Source: Schaalia odontolytica (GTDB taxonomy: Bacteria; Actinomycetota; Actinomycetes; Actinomycetales; Actinomycetaceae). From it: a stretch of 5,887 nt of DNA. Both the position numbers and the translations under genes were made by a program. Below the pieces are notes generated by a model. It was not told the origin of the DNA. It ran no database searches and saw only the letters and a program-made list of their open reading frames with translations. Below are positions 1 to 5,525 of this stretch, piece by piece; within the stretch, counting starts at the first letter, position 1; each line of letters begins with the position of its first letter. The DNA is taken from assembly GCA_958415245.1 (NCBI GenBank), contig CATYYP010000120.1:1-5887 (forward strand), given 5' to 3'.

Positions 1-113
1 CGTCCGGATCCGGCTGGTCCTTCGCTTCCGGCGGCGGCTCTGACTGGGGTTCGAGCTCGAGCAGCTCCGACTGGGGTTCGGGCGGCTGGTCCTCCGCTTC
101 CGGTAGCTTCTGA
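1..113 (+). CDS. C-terminal end of a protein with a Gly/Ser/Trp-rich tail, probably a TPM-family membrane protein (5' end outside window)
   Basis: Reading from base 3 gives 36 codons ending in TGA at 111-113. Almost every residue is Ser, Gly, Trp, Phe, Ala or Asp, with repeated motifs such as SDWGSS and GGWSSASGSF. Low-complexity Gly/Ser/aromatic tails of this kind are typical of the extreme C-terminus of long actinobacterial TPM-domain proteins (as I recall the family; not searched). Two TPM proteins follow on the same strand, so the simplest reading is that this is the end of a third, full-length family member whose tail the two downstream copies lack. No domain is visible inside the window, so the family assignment rests on composition and context. 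A different surface or cell-wall protein remains possible. The reading frame and stop are secure because the composition is coherent up to the stop and hairpins follow it. Confidence 0.6.
   Translation, partial: SGSGWSFASGGGSDWGSSSSSSDWGSGGWSSASGSF
12..103 (+). repeat. Nested direct repeats inside the Gly/Ser/Trp tail
   Basis: Bases 12-31 and 84-103 are 20-base copies with one mismatch, encoding GWSFAS and GWSSAS. Between them, 42-53 and 69-80 are identical 12-mers (GACTGGGGTTCG) encoding DWGS. The order is A-B-B-A, all direct. This fits growth of a low-complexity tail by short duplications or slippage. Confidence 0.75.
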
Positions 114-124
114 GTGTTGCCCAC

Positions 125-164
125 CCGTGAGGCCCGCACAGTCCTTTGCGCGTGGGCCTCACGG
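125..164 (+). terminator. GC-rich hairpin after the first gene, probable terminator
   Basis: An 11-bp perfect inverted repeat (125-135 CCGTGAGGCCC pairing with 154-164) encloses an 18-base loop, starting 11 bases after the upstream stop. No T-run follows, so it is not a canonical intrinsic terminator, but U-tract-poor hairpins are common at gene ends in high-GC actinobacteria. It probably separates the upstream transcript from the gene at 328. Confidence 0.55.
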
Positions 165-172
165 CGCCCCTG

Positions 173-199
173 CGGCCTCGGGAAACATGAGCGAGGCCG
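173..199 (+). terminator. Second hairpin downstream of the first, terminator or leader structure
   Basis: An 8-bp inverted repeat (173-180 CGGCCTCG with 192-199 CGAGGCCG) encloses an 11-base loop, eight bases after the previous hairpin. It shares the GAGGCC/GGCCTC core with that hairpin, so arms of the two could also pair with each other. No poly-T tail is seen. The rest of the 114-327 gap holds AT-richer DNA (about 211-232), where a promoter could lie, but no hexamer pair there is convincing. Confidence 0.4.
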
Positions 200-317
200 T
201 CGCAGCTCGGCATATTTCCTCGTAAACTAAGAACGATCGCAAGCGGCACCGCGCCACACAATGCACTGTCGGCGCTTTCGAGCCGCACAGCAGAGGTTTA
301 TCGCTTCATCGACGAGC

Positions 318-323
318 AGGAGG
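318..323 (+). promoter_or_regulatory. Ribosome binding site that fixes the GTG start at 328
   Basis: AGGAGG lies four bases before GTG (328-330). The following residues form a signal peptide nearly identical to that of the paralogue that starts at ATG 2336, which independently supports this GTG start. Confidence 0.85.
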
Positions 324-327
324 CACC

Positions 328-2181
328 GTGTCACGGATCCGACGCCTGGGCTTCGCAGCCATCATGATGGTTACGATACTGGTCGGCGGCGCGCCCGCGT
401 TCGCGACCGAGCCGCTCACCACGAGCGGACACGTCACCGACCCCGACGGCTTTCTGAGCGACGAGCAACGCGAAACTATTGAGACCCCAGCGAAATCGTT
501 TTATTCCACATACACCACGTACATCGACGTCGCCGTCATTCCCAACTTCTCCGGCCAGAAGCCATCAGCGTGGTGCGAGGCGACCCTCAAGCAATCGCGC
601 AGCGCACAACAGGGCATCCTCTACGTTGTCGCCTACGAGGATGGTACGAACGTCTCCTGCGCGGGTTCGAAGCTAGCGAAAGATTCGATTACCAGGCTGA
701 TGCTGGACGGCGCGCTAAGCGCCGCCCGTTACAAGCATAAAACCACCCCACTGACCCCCGAAGAGGCAGTGGCGGGCTCTCGCGCGTTCATCGACGCTCT
801 ACGCAGCGATTACGACTTCAGGGCACGCAACGCTGCCGAGAACAGCAAGAGACGGCAAGAGGAGGAGAAAAGGCGCGAGGAGCGAAAGAAGGAAGAACAA
901 AAGGGGAATCTCGTCGTTAACATCTTCATATTCGTGCTCATTGTGATCGTCGTTGGCTCCAACGTGTGGGTTTGGGTGCGCAAACAGAGAGAATACGAAT
1001 ACGCCGAACCCCCAACTGTGGATGAGGATACGGAACCCACACCGATCGTGGACACCGTACGGCGCGACGCCCTGAGGGCAGCTGAAGATGCACGGCGGCG
1101 CCTATCGGAGGCCGAGGAACAGGTGCGCGCCGCCGAAGAAGACTGGAACTTTGCTCGCGCCCAGTTCGGCAGCGCGGCGGCCGAACAGTACGGACGTCGC
1201 CTCGAGGCGGCGAAGGAAGCTATTGCGCGCGGCTTCGACACTTACAAACAGATCAAGCAGACGTCAGATTCTCACGCCAAGCGACGCCTCGCCACAACAA
1301 TCACGGAGGATCTCGACAAGAACCTGCCGCCCCTACAGGATGCTCGCAAGGAGTTCGCCGCACAACGCGAGAAGCGATCATCGCTTCCCACCCAGCTTGC
1401 CGACGCTCGCGAACGCCTCGTCGAGGAGCTCGCCGATCTGGAGCGCTCGAAGGAAGAACTCTCCAGCATTGCGGGCCTCTACTCCGAGTCCATGCTCGCT
1501 TCGCTCCAGGACAATCCGCAGCGTGCGGCACAACTGCTGGAGTCCGCTCGCGCGGCGTTGGAGACGGCCGGCGCTCATCTCGACACCGACACCACCCGAG
1601 CAGCCTCCGCGCTGGATACCGCCCAGCGCGCACTGACCATGGCCAATGCGCAGACGGATGCGATCTTCTCTGCGAAGACCGATCTTGACGCGTTCCTCGA
1701 GCGGCTCACTTCTTCCATCGGATCCGTGTCCACCGCCCTGACGGACGCGAAGCGGCTCGATTCCTCCGACGCCTTCTCTCCCCTTATGGACGAGGCCGAG
1801 GCCGCCATCACCAGGGGACAGCGCGCACTGGTCAGCAACGAGGACCCCCTCGGAGCGCTCGAAAACCTTCGCGAGGTGGAGCTCAGACTGGAAGCGGTCC
1901 TCGCCCCGCTGATGACTCAGGAAGAGGCGAAGCGCAAGGCGAAAGAGACCGCTCAGCGCCATATTCACGACGCTGATGCCGCCCTCACCTGGGCACGCAA
2001 GTACCTGAAGGACCACGAGGGTTCGGCTCTCCTCGACGTGAACAAGCTGATGAGCGAAGCCGAACAGGCGATGACCGAGGCACGCGAGGCCCTTGACGAA
2101 GACCCCTTACGAGCGAGCGCAGCGGCCTCGCGGGCCACGACGCTCACCAACCGCGCACTTGCGGCGCCAGGGCGACGCTAG
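328..2181 (+). CDS. TPM-domain membrane protein with long cytoplasmic helical region (paralogue 1)
   Basis: This 617-residue protein belongs by pattern to the TPM family (TLP18.3/Psb32/MOLO-1 domain). Residues 1-26 form a signal peptide: basic N-terminus, hydrophobic core, AFA cleavage site before TEP. The TPM-like domain spans about 30-165, opening with VTDPDGFLSDEQ and including the strand ILYVVAYEDGTNV. Cys83 and Cys111 are its only cysteines and recur in the paralogue. A Lys/Arg/Glu-rich helix (about 174-192) precedes one membrane span (about 195-217). Residues 245-617 are predicted long helices with repeats near 402-437, 485-526 and 573-612. The predicted topology is TPM outside, helices inside. 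I recall TPM domains being linked to acid phosphatase and complex-maintenance roles in plants; the bacterial role is uncertain and I assign no reaction. It starts a tandem pair ahead of pspA, which suggests an envelope-stress role. The start is GTG. Confidence 0.85.
   Translation: MSRIRRLGFAAIMMVTILVGGAPAFATEPLTTSGHVTDPDGFLSDEQRETIETPAKSFYSTYTTYIDVAVIPNFSGQKPSAWCEATLKQSRSAQQGILYVVAYEDGTNVSCAGSKLAKDSITRLMLDGALSAARYKHKTTPLTPEEAVAGSRAFIDALRSDYDFRARNAAENSKRRQEEEKRREERKKEEQKGNLVVNIFIFVLIVIVVGSNVWVWVRKQREYEYAEPPTVDEDTEPTPIVDTVRRDALRAAEDARRRLSEAEEQVRAAEEDWNFARAQFGSAAAEQYGRRLEAAKEAIARGFDTYKQIKQTSDSHAKRRLATTITEDLDKNLPPLQDARKEFAAQREKRSSLPTQLADARERLVEELADLERSKEELSSIAGLYSESMLASLQDNPQRAAQLLESARAALETAGAHLDTDTTRAASALDTAQRALTMANAQTDAIFSAKTDLDAFLERLTSSIGSVSTALTDAKRLDSSDAFSPLMDEAEAAITRGQRALVSNEDPLGALENLREVELRLEAVLAPLMTQEEAKRKAKETAQRHIHDADAALTWARKYLKDHEGSALLDVNKLMSEAEQAMTEAREALDEDPLRASAAASRATTLTNRALAAPGRR
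1531..2163 (+). repeat. Three degenerate helical-hairpin repeats in the cytoplasmic region of TPM paralogue 1 (protein-level)
   Basis: Three segments share a pattern of Leu-rich start, an Ala-rich helix, a D/E-D turn and a second Ala-rich helix: residues 402-437 (LLESARAAL, then DTDTTRAASAL), 485-526 (LMDEAEAAI, then NEDPLGALENL) and 573-612 (LMSEAEQAM, then DEDPLRASAAA). Repeats two and three are the most alike, sharing LM-x-EAE and EDPL. They are visible in protein, not as DNA repeats, so they are old. They resemble alpha-hairpin or spectrin-like modules, but I do not assign a named domain. Confidence 0.55.
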
Positions 2182-2198
2182 AGGAGGTTCACGCGAAC
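2181..2198 (+). other. Vestigial ribosome-binding site and lost start after paralogue 1
   Basis: A full GAGGAGG (2181-2187) overlaps the last base of the TAG stop at 2179-2181 but has no start codon at a useful distance. The stretch GGAGG-TTCACGC-GAAC aligns with GGAGG-AACACGGT-GAAC at 3938-3954 after paralogue 2, where a GTG is present. The copy here appears to have lost the GTG through a one-base deletion and a T-to-C change. It probably marks the end of the duplicated unit. Confidence 0.5.
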
Positions 2199-2274
2199 TT
2201 ATTTCCACCCGCACACAACCGTCACGTACACTGGTCTTACACCACAAAAGTGTGACACAAGACACGCGACTATC

Positions 2275-2304
2275 GAGACACTGCGACCCACAATGGTGTA
2301 TCTT
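2275..2304 (+). promoter_or_regulatory. Possible sigma-70-type promoter for TPM paralogue 2
   Basis: GAGACA (2275-2280, four of six matches to TTGACA) and TATCTT (2299-2304, four of six to TATAAT) are 18 bases apart, in the 154-base spacer before the second paralogue. Transcription would begin near 2311 and leave a leader of about 25 bases containing the ribosome binding site. A TTTATC stretch occurs at a similar distance before paralogue 1 (297-302). Only sequence resemblance supports this; read-through from paralogue 1 is equally possible, as no clear terminator lies between the genes. Confidence 0.3.
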
Positions 2305-2323
2305 GATCTGTTCGCCACTCACC

Positions 2324-2330
2324 AAGGAGG
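2324..2330 (+). promoter_or_regulatory. Ribosome binding site that sets the true start of paralogue 2 at 2336
   Basis: AAGGAGG lies five bases before ATG 2336. The frame stays open upstream to 2093, but that extension overlaps paralogue 1 and would bury the signal peptide 81 residues inside the protein. The site therefore argues for 2336. Confidence 0.9.
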
Positions 2331-2335
2331 ATCAC

Positions 2336-3952
2336 ATGCCACGGATTCGACGCCTGGGCATCGCGGCCGTCATGGCCGCAGTGATGCTGGTCGGTGGCGC
2401 ACCCGCATTCGCTACCGAGCCGCTCACGCCGAGCAGCTACGTCACTGATTCGGATAGCTTCCTGAGCGACGAGCAGCGTGCAAAATTAGAGACTGACGCA
2501 GAATCTTTCTCCTCCAAATACCACCCCATCTACACGGTCATCGTCCCCAACTTTTCCGACCATGAACCGGCGAAGTGGTGCCAGTCCACCCTCGCCAGTA
2601 TCGAGCACAACGACAAGGTCATCCTCTACGTTGTCGGATATGAGGACGGAACGGACGTCTACTGCGTTGGCAACGAGATGGCTCGGTTGATACGCGGCAA
2701 TGTGGTGACCGAAGGTTACATTAAGAGTGCACTATCGGCAGCCCGTCGGGCATACAAGTCGACCCCGCTCACCCCCGAGGAAGCAGCTGCGGGCCCAACA
2801 GCCTTCATCAGTAGCCTGCGCAGCTCCTATCAGACGTACGAGCAGATTGAATCGCATCGCAAGCAATTCAACCAGCAACTGGCGGATGAGAGCCGGACAG
2901 AAACAATCAAGGAGATCATTTTATTCCTTGTCATGGGCCTACTCATCATCTGCGGCTTGTTCGTCGAGCTATGGAGACGGAAACGCGAGGAAGAAGCACA
3001 CGCCATAGAAATTGAAACGGCAGCATGGCGCATCTCGCGCCGCAGGGACGAGCGTGAAGACAAGGCCGCACAGCGAAACGCCGATAGGTTGGTCGAGCAG
3101 GCGAAGGATCGTCTATCCAAGGCCGATCAGGAGGTACGCGACGCCGAGAAGGAGTGGGACTACGCCCGCGCGCAGTTCGGCATCGCCGCGACCGAACAGT
3201 TCCGCAACCGCATCAAGGAGGCGAAGGAGGCCCTGTCCCGCGGGGATGCCCTCTACAAGCAGTGCCGCACGGCCTACGACCCGGCGAAAAAAGAGAGCCT
3301 TGCGTCGCAGATCATCAACGAACTCGACACCCAGTTGGGTTTGCTGCGCGACGCACAGGCCCCCTTCAGCACGAAACGCTCCGAGCGCACCGCGCTGCCG
3401 ACCCGCCTGGCCGAGGCTCAGGAGCGCCTCGCGGAAGAGCTGGCGGACGTGGAGCGATCCAGGGAAGAGCTGGCGACCATTGCCAGCATCTACCCCGGTA
3501 CGGTCCTGGCTGCACTCGAGGACAATCCCGACAAGGCTGCATCGCTGCTCACCTCGGCGCACAACGCCATTGAGTCGGCCCAGGCAATCATCGACACGGA
3601 CGCCGACCTGGCCACCTCCGCCGTCGACACCGCCGAGCGCGCGCTCCTCATGGCCTACCACGAGATGAACGCGATCTTCACGGCGAAACAGGACCTGGAC
3701 CACATCGAGGATCGACTGGGAGCCGCTATTGCATCCCTCTCCTCGGACATTGAGGAGGCCGACCGCCTGCAGACGCTGCTCGCCCCCCTCATCACCGATG
3801 CTCGTGTGGCAATCACACGAGCTCAGGAAGCCCTTATTCACAACGACAATCCGCTCGACGCGCTCGAGCACGCTCGCACCGTCGAGGTCAAGCTGGACGC
3901 CACGCTCGATCCGCTTCGCAACGCCGGTCGCTCATCGGGAGGAACACGGTGA
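2336..3952 (+). CDS. TPM-domain membrane protein with shortened helical region (paralogue 2)
   Basis: This 538-residue tandem paralogue matches the previous gene along most of its length. The signal peptide (1-26, AFA before TEP) is almost the same. The TPM-like domain spans about 30-165, with SFLSDEQ, VILYVVGYEDGTDV and Cys82/Cys110 aligned to the other copy's pair. One membrane span lies at about 192-212, followed by a basic stretch (WRRKREEE), which fits cytoplasmic placement of the C-terminal part. The helical region (about 240-530) keeps the shared AEKEWDYARAQFG motif and repeats near 404-439 and 481-526, then stops with a short GRSSGGTR end. The third repeat of paralogue 1 is missing, and so is the Gly/Ser/Trp tail seen upstream. 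The segment around the membrane span (about 165-250) has diverged most. It precedes pspA by 161 bases, which suggests an envelope role. The biochemical activity is unknown. Confidence 0.87.
   Translation: MPRIRRLGIAAVMAAVMLVGGAPAFATEPLTPSSYVTDSDSFLSDEQRAKLETDAESFSSKYHPIYTVIVPNFSDHEPAKWCQSTLASIEHNDKVILYVVGYEDGTDVYCVGNEMARLIRGNVVTEGYIKSALSAARRAYKSTPLTPEEAAAGPTAFISSLRSSYQTYEQIESHRKQFNQQLADESRTETIKEIILFLVMGLLIICGLFVELWRRKREEEAHAIEIETAAWRISRRRDEREDKAAQRNADRLVEQAKDRLSKADQEVRDAEKEWDYARAQFGIAATEQFRNRIKEAKEALSRGDALYKQCRTAYDPAKKESLASQIINELDTQLGLLRDAQAPFSTKRSERTALPTRLAEAQERLAEELADVERSREELATIASIYPGTVLAALEDNPDKAASLLTSAHNAIESAQAIIDTDADLATSAVDTAERALLMAYHEMNAIFTAKQDLDHIEDRLGAAIASLSSDIEEADRLQTLLAPLITDARVAITRAQEALIHNDNPLDALEHARTVEVKLDATLDPLRNAGRSSGGTR
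3547..3913 (+). repeat. Two degenerate helical repeats in paralogue 2 (third repeat absent)
   Basis: Residues about 404-439 (LLTSAHNAI, then DTDADLATSAV) and 481-526 (LLAPLITDARVAI, then NDNPLDALEHA) match repeats one and two of paralogue 1. The frame ends 12 residues later, with no counterpart of the other copy's residues 530-612. Confidence 0.5.
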
Positions 3953-4005
3953 ACATAACAAGCCCCTCCCCCACAGCCACCGGCCCACGGACCGGTCTGG
4001 ACTAG
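3949..4005 (+). CDS. Possible 18-residue leader or relic ORF overlapping the stop of paralogue 2
   Basis: GGGAGG (3937-3942) stands six bases before GTG 3949-3951, which overlaps the TGA stop of paralogue 2 (3950-3952). The frame encodes MNITSPSPTATGPRTGLD and stops at TAG 4003-4005. The layout is that of a translationally coupled gene start, but the peptide is low-complexity and recalls no family. It could be a relic of the family's next gene, a short leader peptide, or chance. The homologous site after paralogue 1 has lost the GTG, which argues against a conserved peptide. Confidence 0.2.
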   Translation: MNITSPSPTATGPRTGLD

Positions 4006-4008
4006 TCC
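3990..4008 (+). promoter_or_regulatory. Two adjacent short palindromes upstream of pspA
   Basis: GACCGGTC (3990-3997, perfect 8-mer) and GGACTAGTCC (3999-4008, perfect 10-mer) are separated by one base, about 106-124 bases before the pspA start. They could be protein-binding sites or part of a leader hairpin. I recognise no regulator consensus, and short palindromes are common in GC-rich DNA. Confidence 0.25.
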
Positions 4009-4027
4009 TCGTCCACCTACCAATCGT

Positions 4028-4044
4028 GCGAGACAACGTCTCGC
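4028..4044 (+). promoter_or_regulatory. Candidate operator upstream of pspA (GCGAGAC-AAC-GTCTCGC)
   Basis: This perfect 7-bp inverted repeat with a three-base centre lies 69 bases before the pspA ATG. The short spacing suits a dimeric DNA-binding protein, or a small hairpin in the leader. It does not match the HspR, HrcA/CIRCE or actinobacterial LexA consensus sites I know. I found no convincing -35/-10 pair in 3953-4113 to place it against, so its role as an operator is inference. Confidence 0.35.
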
Positions 4045-4100
4045 TCACAACCCGCGCGCACGCGCAACAACCCAAACCGCGCAGATGCGCACCACCCCTC

Positions 4101-4108
4101 AAAGGAGA
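4101..4108 (+). promoter_or_regulatory. Ribosome binding site of pspA
   Basis: AAAGGAGA is followed after a six-base gap (counted from its last G) by ATG 4114. It is a strong site, in line with the highly biased codons of the gene it serves. Confidence 0.85.
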
Positions 4109-4113
4109 ACATC

Positions 4114-4839
4114 ATGGCCGAAAAGCAGACGATCCTGGGCCGTATCGCTCAGCTCGCCAAGGCGAACATCAACGCCCTCCTCGACAAGGCCGAGGACCCG
4201 CAGAAGATGATCGACCAGCTCATCCGCGACTACACCAACTCCATCATCGAGGCCGAGAACGCGATCGCTCAGACCCTGGGCAACCTGCGCATGGCCGAGC
4301 GTGACTACGAGGAAGACGTCAAGGCTGCCGCCGACTGGGGCCAGAAGGCCGCCGCCGCGTCCGCGAAGGCTGACTCCCTGCGCGCCGCCGGAGACGAGGC
4401 CGGAGCCGATAAGTGGGATAACCTGGCCAAGGTCGCTCTCGGTAAGCAGATCCAGTTCGAGAATGAGGTCAAGACCGAGGAGCCCGCTCTCGCTTCTCAG
4501 CGCGATGTCGCTGAGCGCCTGAAGACCGGCCTCGCTCAGATGAAGGACAAGCTCTCCGAGCTCAAGACCCGCCGCGACCAGCTGATCGCCCGCGAAAAGA
4601 CCGCCAAGGCTCAGGCTCAGGTCACGGAGGCCCTCGGCTCGATCAACATCCTGGACCCCACGAGCGAGCTCGGCCGCTTCGAGGACCGCGTGCGCCAGCA
4701 GGAGGCCCTCGCCCAGGGCAAGATGGAACTGGCCGCTTCCTCGCTGGACGCCCAGTTTGCTGAGCTGCAGACCGACTCCTCGCAGGTGGAGATCGAGGCT
4801 CGCCTGGCCGCCCTGAAGGGCAACAACCCCCAGGCGTGA
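4114..4839 (+). CDS. pspA: PspA/IM30-family membrane-stress protein
   Basis: This 241-residue protein is a member of the PspA/IM30 (ESCRT-III-like) family, peripheral proteins that assemble on the cytoplasmic face of the membrane and protect it under stress. The N-terminal helix (about 5-24, ILGRIAQLAKANINALL) is suited to amphipathic membrane contact. It runs into ANINALLDKAEDPQKMI (17-33), almost identical to the matching stretch of E. coli PspA. Long Ala/Glu/Lys-rich coiled-coil helices fill 30-170, and the family's C-terminal signature is at 181-218 (DPTSELGRFEDRVRQQEALA). Length is slightly above that of E. coli PspA (about 222). Codons are strongly biased to the GC-rich preferred set, more than in the TPM genes, which suggests high expression. 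It has its own ribosome binding site and a palindrome-rich 161-base leader region, so it may be regulated apart from the TPM genes. No pspB, pspC or recognised regulator gene is in the window. Confidence 0.96.
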   Translation: MAEKQTILGRIAQLAKANINALLDKAEDPQKMIDQLIRDYTNSIIEAENAIAQTLGNLRMAERDYEEDVKAAADWGQKAAAASAKADSLRAAGDEAGADKWDNLAKVALGKQIQFENEVKTEEPALASQRDVAERLKTGLAQMKDKLSELKTRRDQLIAREKTAKAQAQVTEALGSINILDPTSELGRFEDRVRQQEALAQGKMELAASSLDAQFAELQTDSSQVEIEARLAALKGNNPQA

Positions 4840-4869
4840 GCGGATGCGGCAACGCCGCTCATAGACAGG

Positions 4870-4897
4870 CCGGGCGGCCCCGCAAGGGGCCGCCCGG
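4870..4897. terminator. Strong hairpin shared by convergent pspA and NYN gene
   Basis: A 12-bp perfect GC stem (4870-4881 CCGGGCGGCCCC, 4886-4897) has a GCAA tetraloop, a very stable GNRA-type loop on the plus strand. It begins 30 bases after pspA and 49 bases beyond the stop of the minus-strand gene. The plus side is followed only by TTCGTC, with no T-run. It probably ends transcription from both directions. Confidence 0.8.
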
Positions 4898-4946
4898 TTC
4901 GTCATGTCGGTAGCAACGCGTCCGCTCTGGCACGCGAGGCCAAGGT

Positions 4947-5519
4947 TTACAGGAAGGACATCGGGTCGAAGTCGTCGATGTCGATGATGTGGAGCCTGGG
5001 CAGGCGCACCTGGAAGGCGTGCACGTCGTATTCGAGGTCGATGATCTCCAGGCCTCGTTCCTCCAGCTCGTGGAGCTGGGAGGAGAGGAACTCCTTGAAG
5101 CACATGACCGCGACGCGGCGGCCCTGGTCGAGGAGAGTCTCGATCTGAGGCAGGAAGTCCGCGTCGTGACTGGCCAGGATGACGTCACCGGTGCCGAGCT
5201 GCGCGATCGCGTCCATGGTGCGCTGGAGGCCGACGTCGACGACCTTCATCTCGGCGGGACCCGACAGGGGGATGACCGAGTAGTCCATGGCCGTGAGCGC
5301 CTGGACGAAGCCCATCGGCAGGAAGCCGGATGAACCGTTGAGGAAGAACAGGCCCTTGGCCTTCTGACCCCAGCGACCGTGCGCGCTCTCGAGGACACGA
5401 TCCCAGCGGGGGCGCTCCTCGGGATTCGGGCGACGATCAAGGACAGAAAGGCCCAGCGTCGCGTCAATATTCTCGCCATCTACAACGAGGTATGTCGTTT
5501 GATTATTAGGATTTTCCAT
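4947..5519 (-). CDS. NYN-domain (PIN-like fold) protein, putative RNase
   Basis: This 190-residue protein matches the NYN family (LabA/PIN-like), metal-dependent nucleases thought to cut RNA. The acidic residues expected of the active site are in order: Asp14 in YLVVDGENID (10-19), Asp95 in KVVDVGLQ (92-99), and Asp119/Asp121 in VILASHDADFLPQ (113-125). The strand GRRVAVM (133-139) then follows, typical of the fold. The domain fills nearly the whole chain; the C-terminus is acidic (IIDIDDFDP). The RNA target and the cellular role are unknown. The ATG is at 5517-5519 with no Shine-Dalgarno before it, and the first ten codons are AT-rich. An alternative start inside is unlikely because VVDGEN begins at residue 12. 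It converges on pspA and follows glpK on the same strand, with a hairpin between, so it is probably transcribed on its own. Confidence 0.88.
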   Translation of the reverse strand: MENPNNQTTYLVVDGENIDATLGLSVLDRRPNPEERPRWDRVLESAHGRWGQKAKGLFFLNGSSGFLPMGFVQALTAMDYSVIPLSGPAEMKVVDVGLQRTMDAIAQLGTGDVILASHDADFLPQIETLLDQGRRVAVMCFKEFLSSQLHELEERGLEIIDLEYDVHAFQVRLPRLHIIDIDDFDPMSFL

Positions 5520-5525
5520 GGAATT

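Noticed and set aside
261..482. 73-codon ORF starting in the gap before paralogue 1
   Set aside because: It has no ribosome binding site, an Arg/His-rich out-of-frame composition, and overlaps the secure start of paralogue 1.
1378..2016. 212-codon minus-strand open frame inside TPM paralogue 1, and the similar 3113-3871 frame in paralogue 2
   Set aside because: Both are antisense shadows of the Ala/Glu/Leu-rich helical region, arising from GC-rich codon bias. They have no recognisable domain and no start context.
2234..2263. Imperfect inverted repeat GTCTTACAC ... GTGT-GACAC-AAGAC before paralogue 2
   Set aside because: The arms match only with an unpaired five-base insert, and the stretch is rich in ACAC/GTGT, which makes such matches likely by chance. 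Too weak to call an operator or terminator.
2093..2335. Upstream extension of the paralogue 2 reading frame to an ATG at 2093
   Set aside because: It overlaps the end of paralogue 1, would put the signal peptide 81 residues inside the protein, and ignores the AAGGAGG site before ATG 2336.
2486..2923. TTA leucine codons in paralogue 2 (2486-2488 and 2921-2923), as in bldA-type control
   Set aside because: Control through a rare TTA codon is established for Streptomyces. Nothing here shows that lineage, and both codons sit in locally AT-richer coding stretches.
4099..5103. 334-codon minus-strand open frame covering pspA and running into the NYN gene
   Set aside because: It lies antisense to a clear PspA gene and overlaps the NYN gene in another frame. 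Its Gly/Leu/Val-rich translation is typical of the reverse strand of a GC-rich, helix-coding gene.
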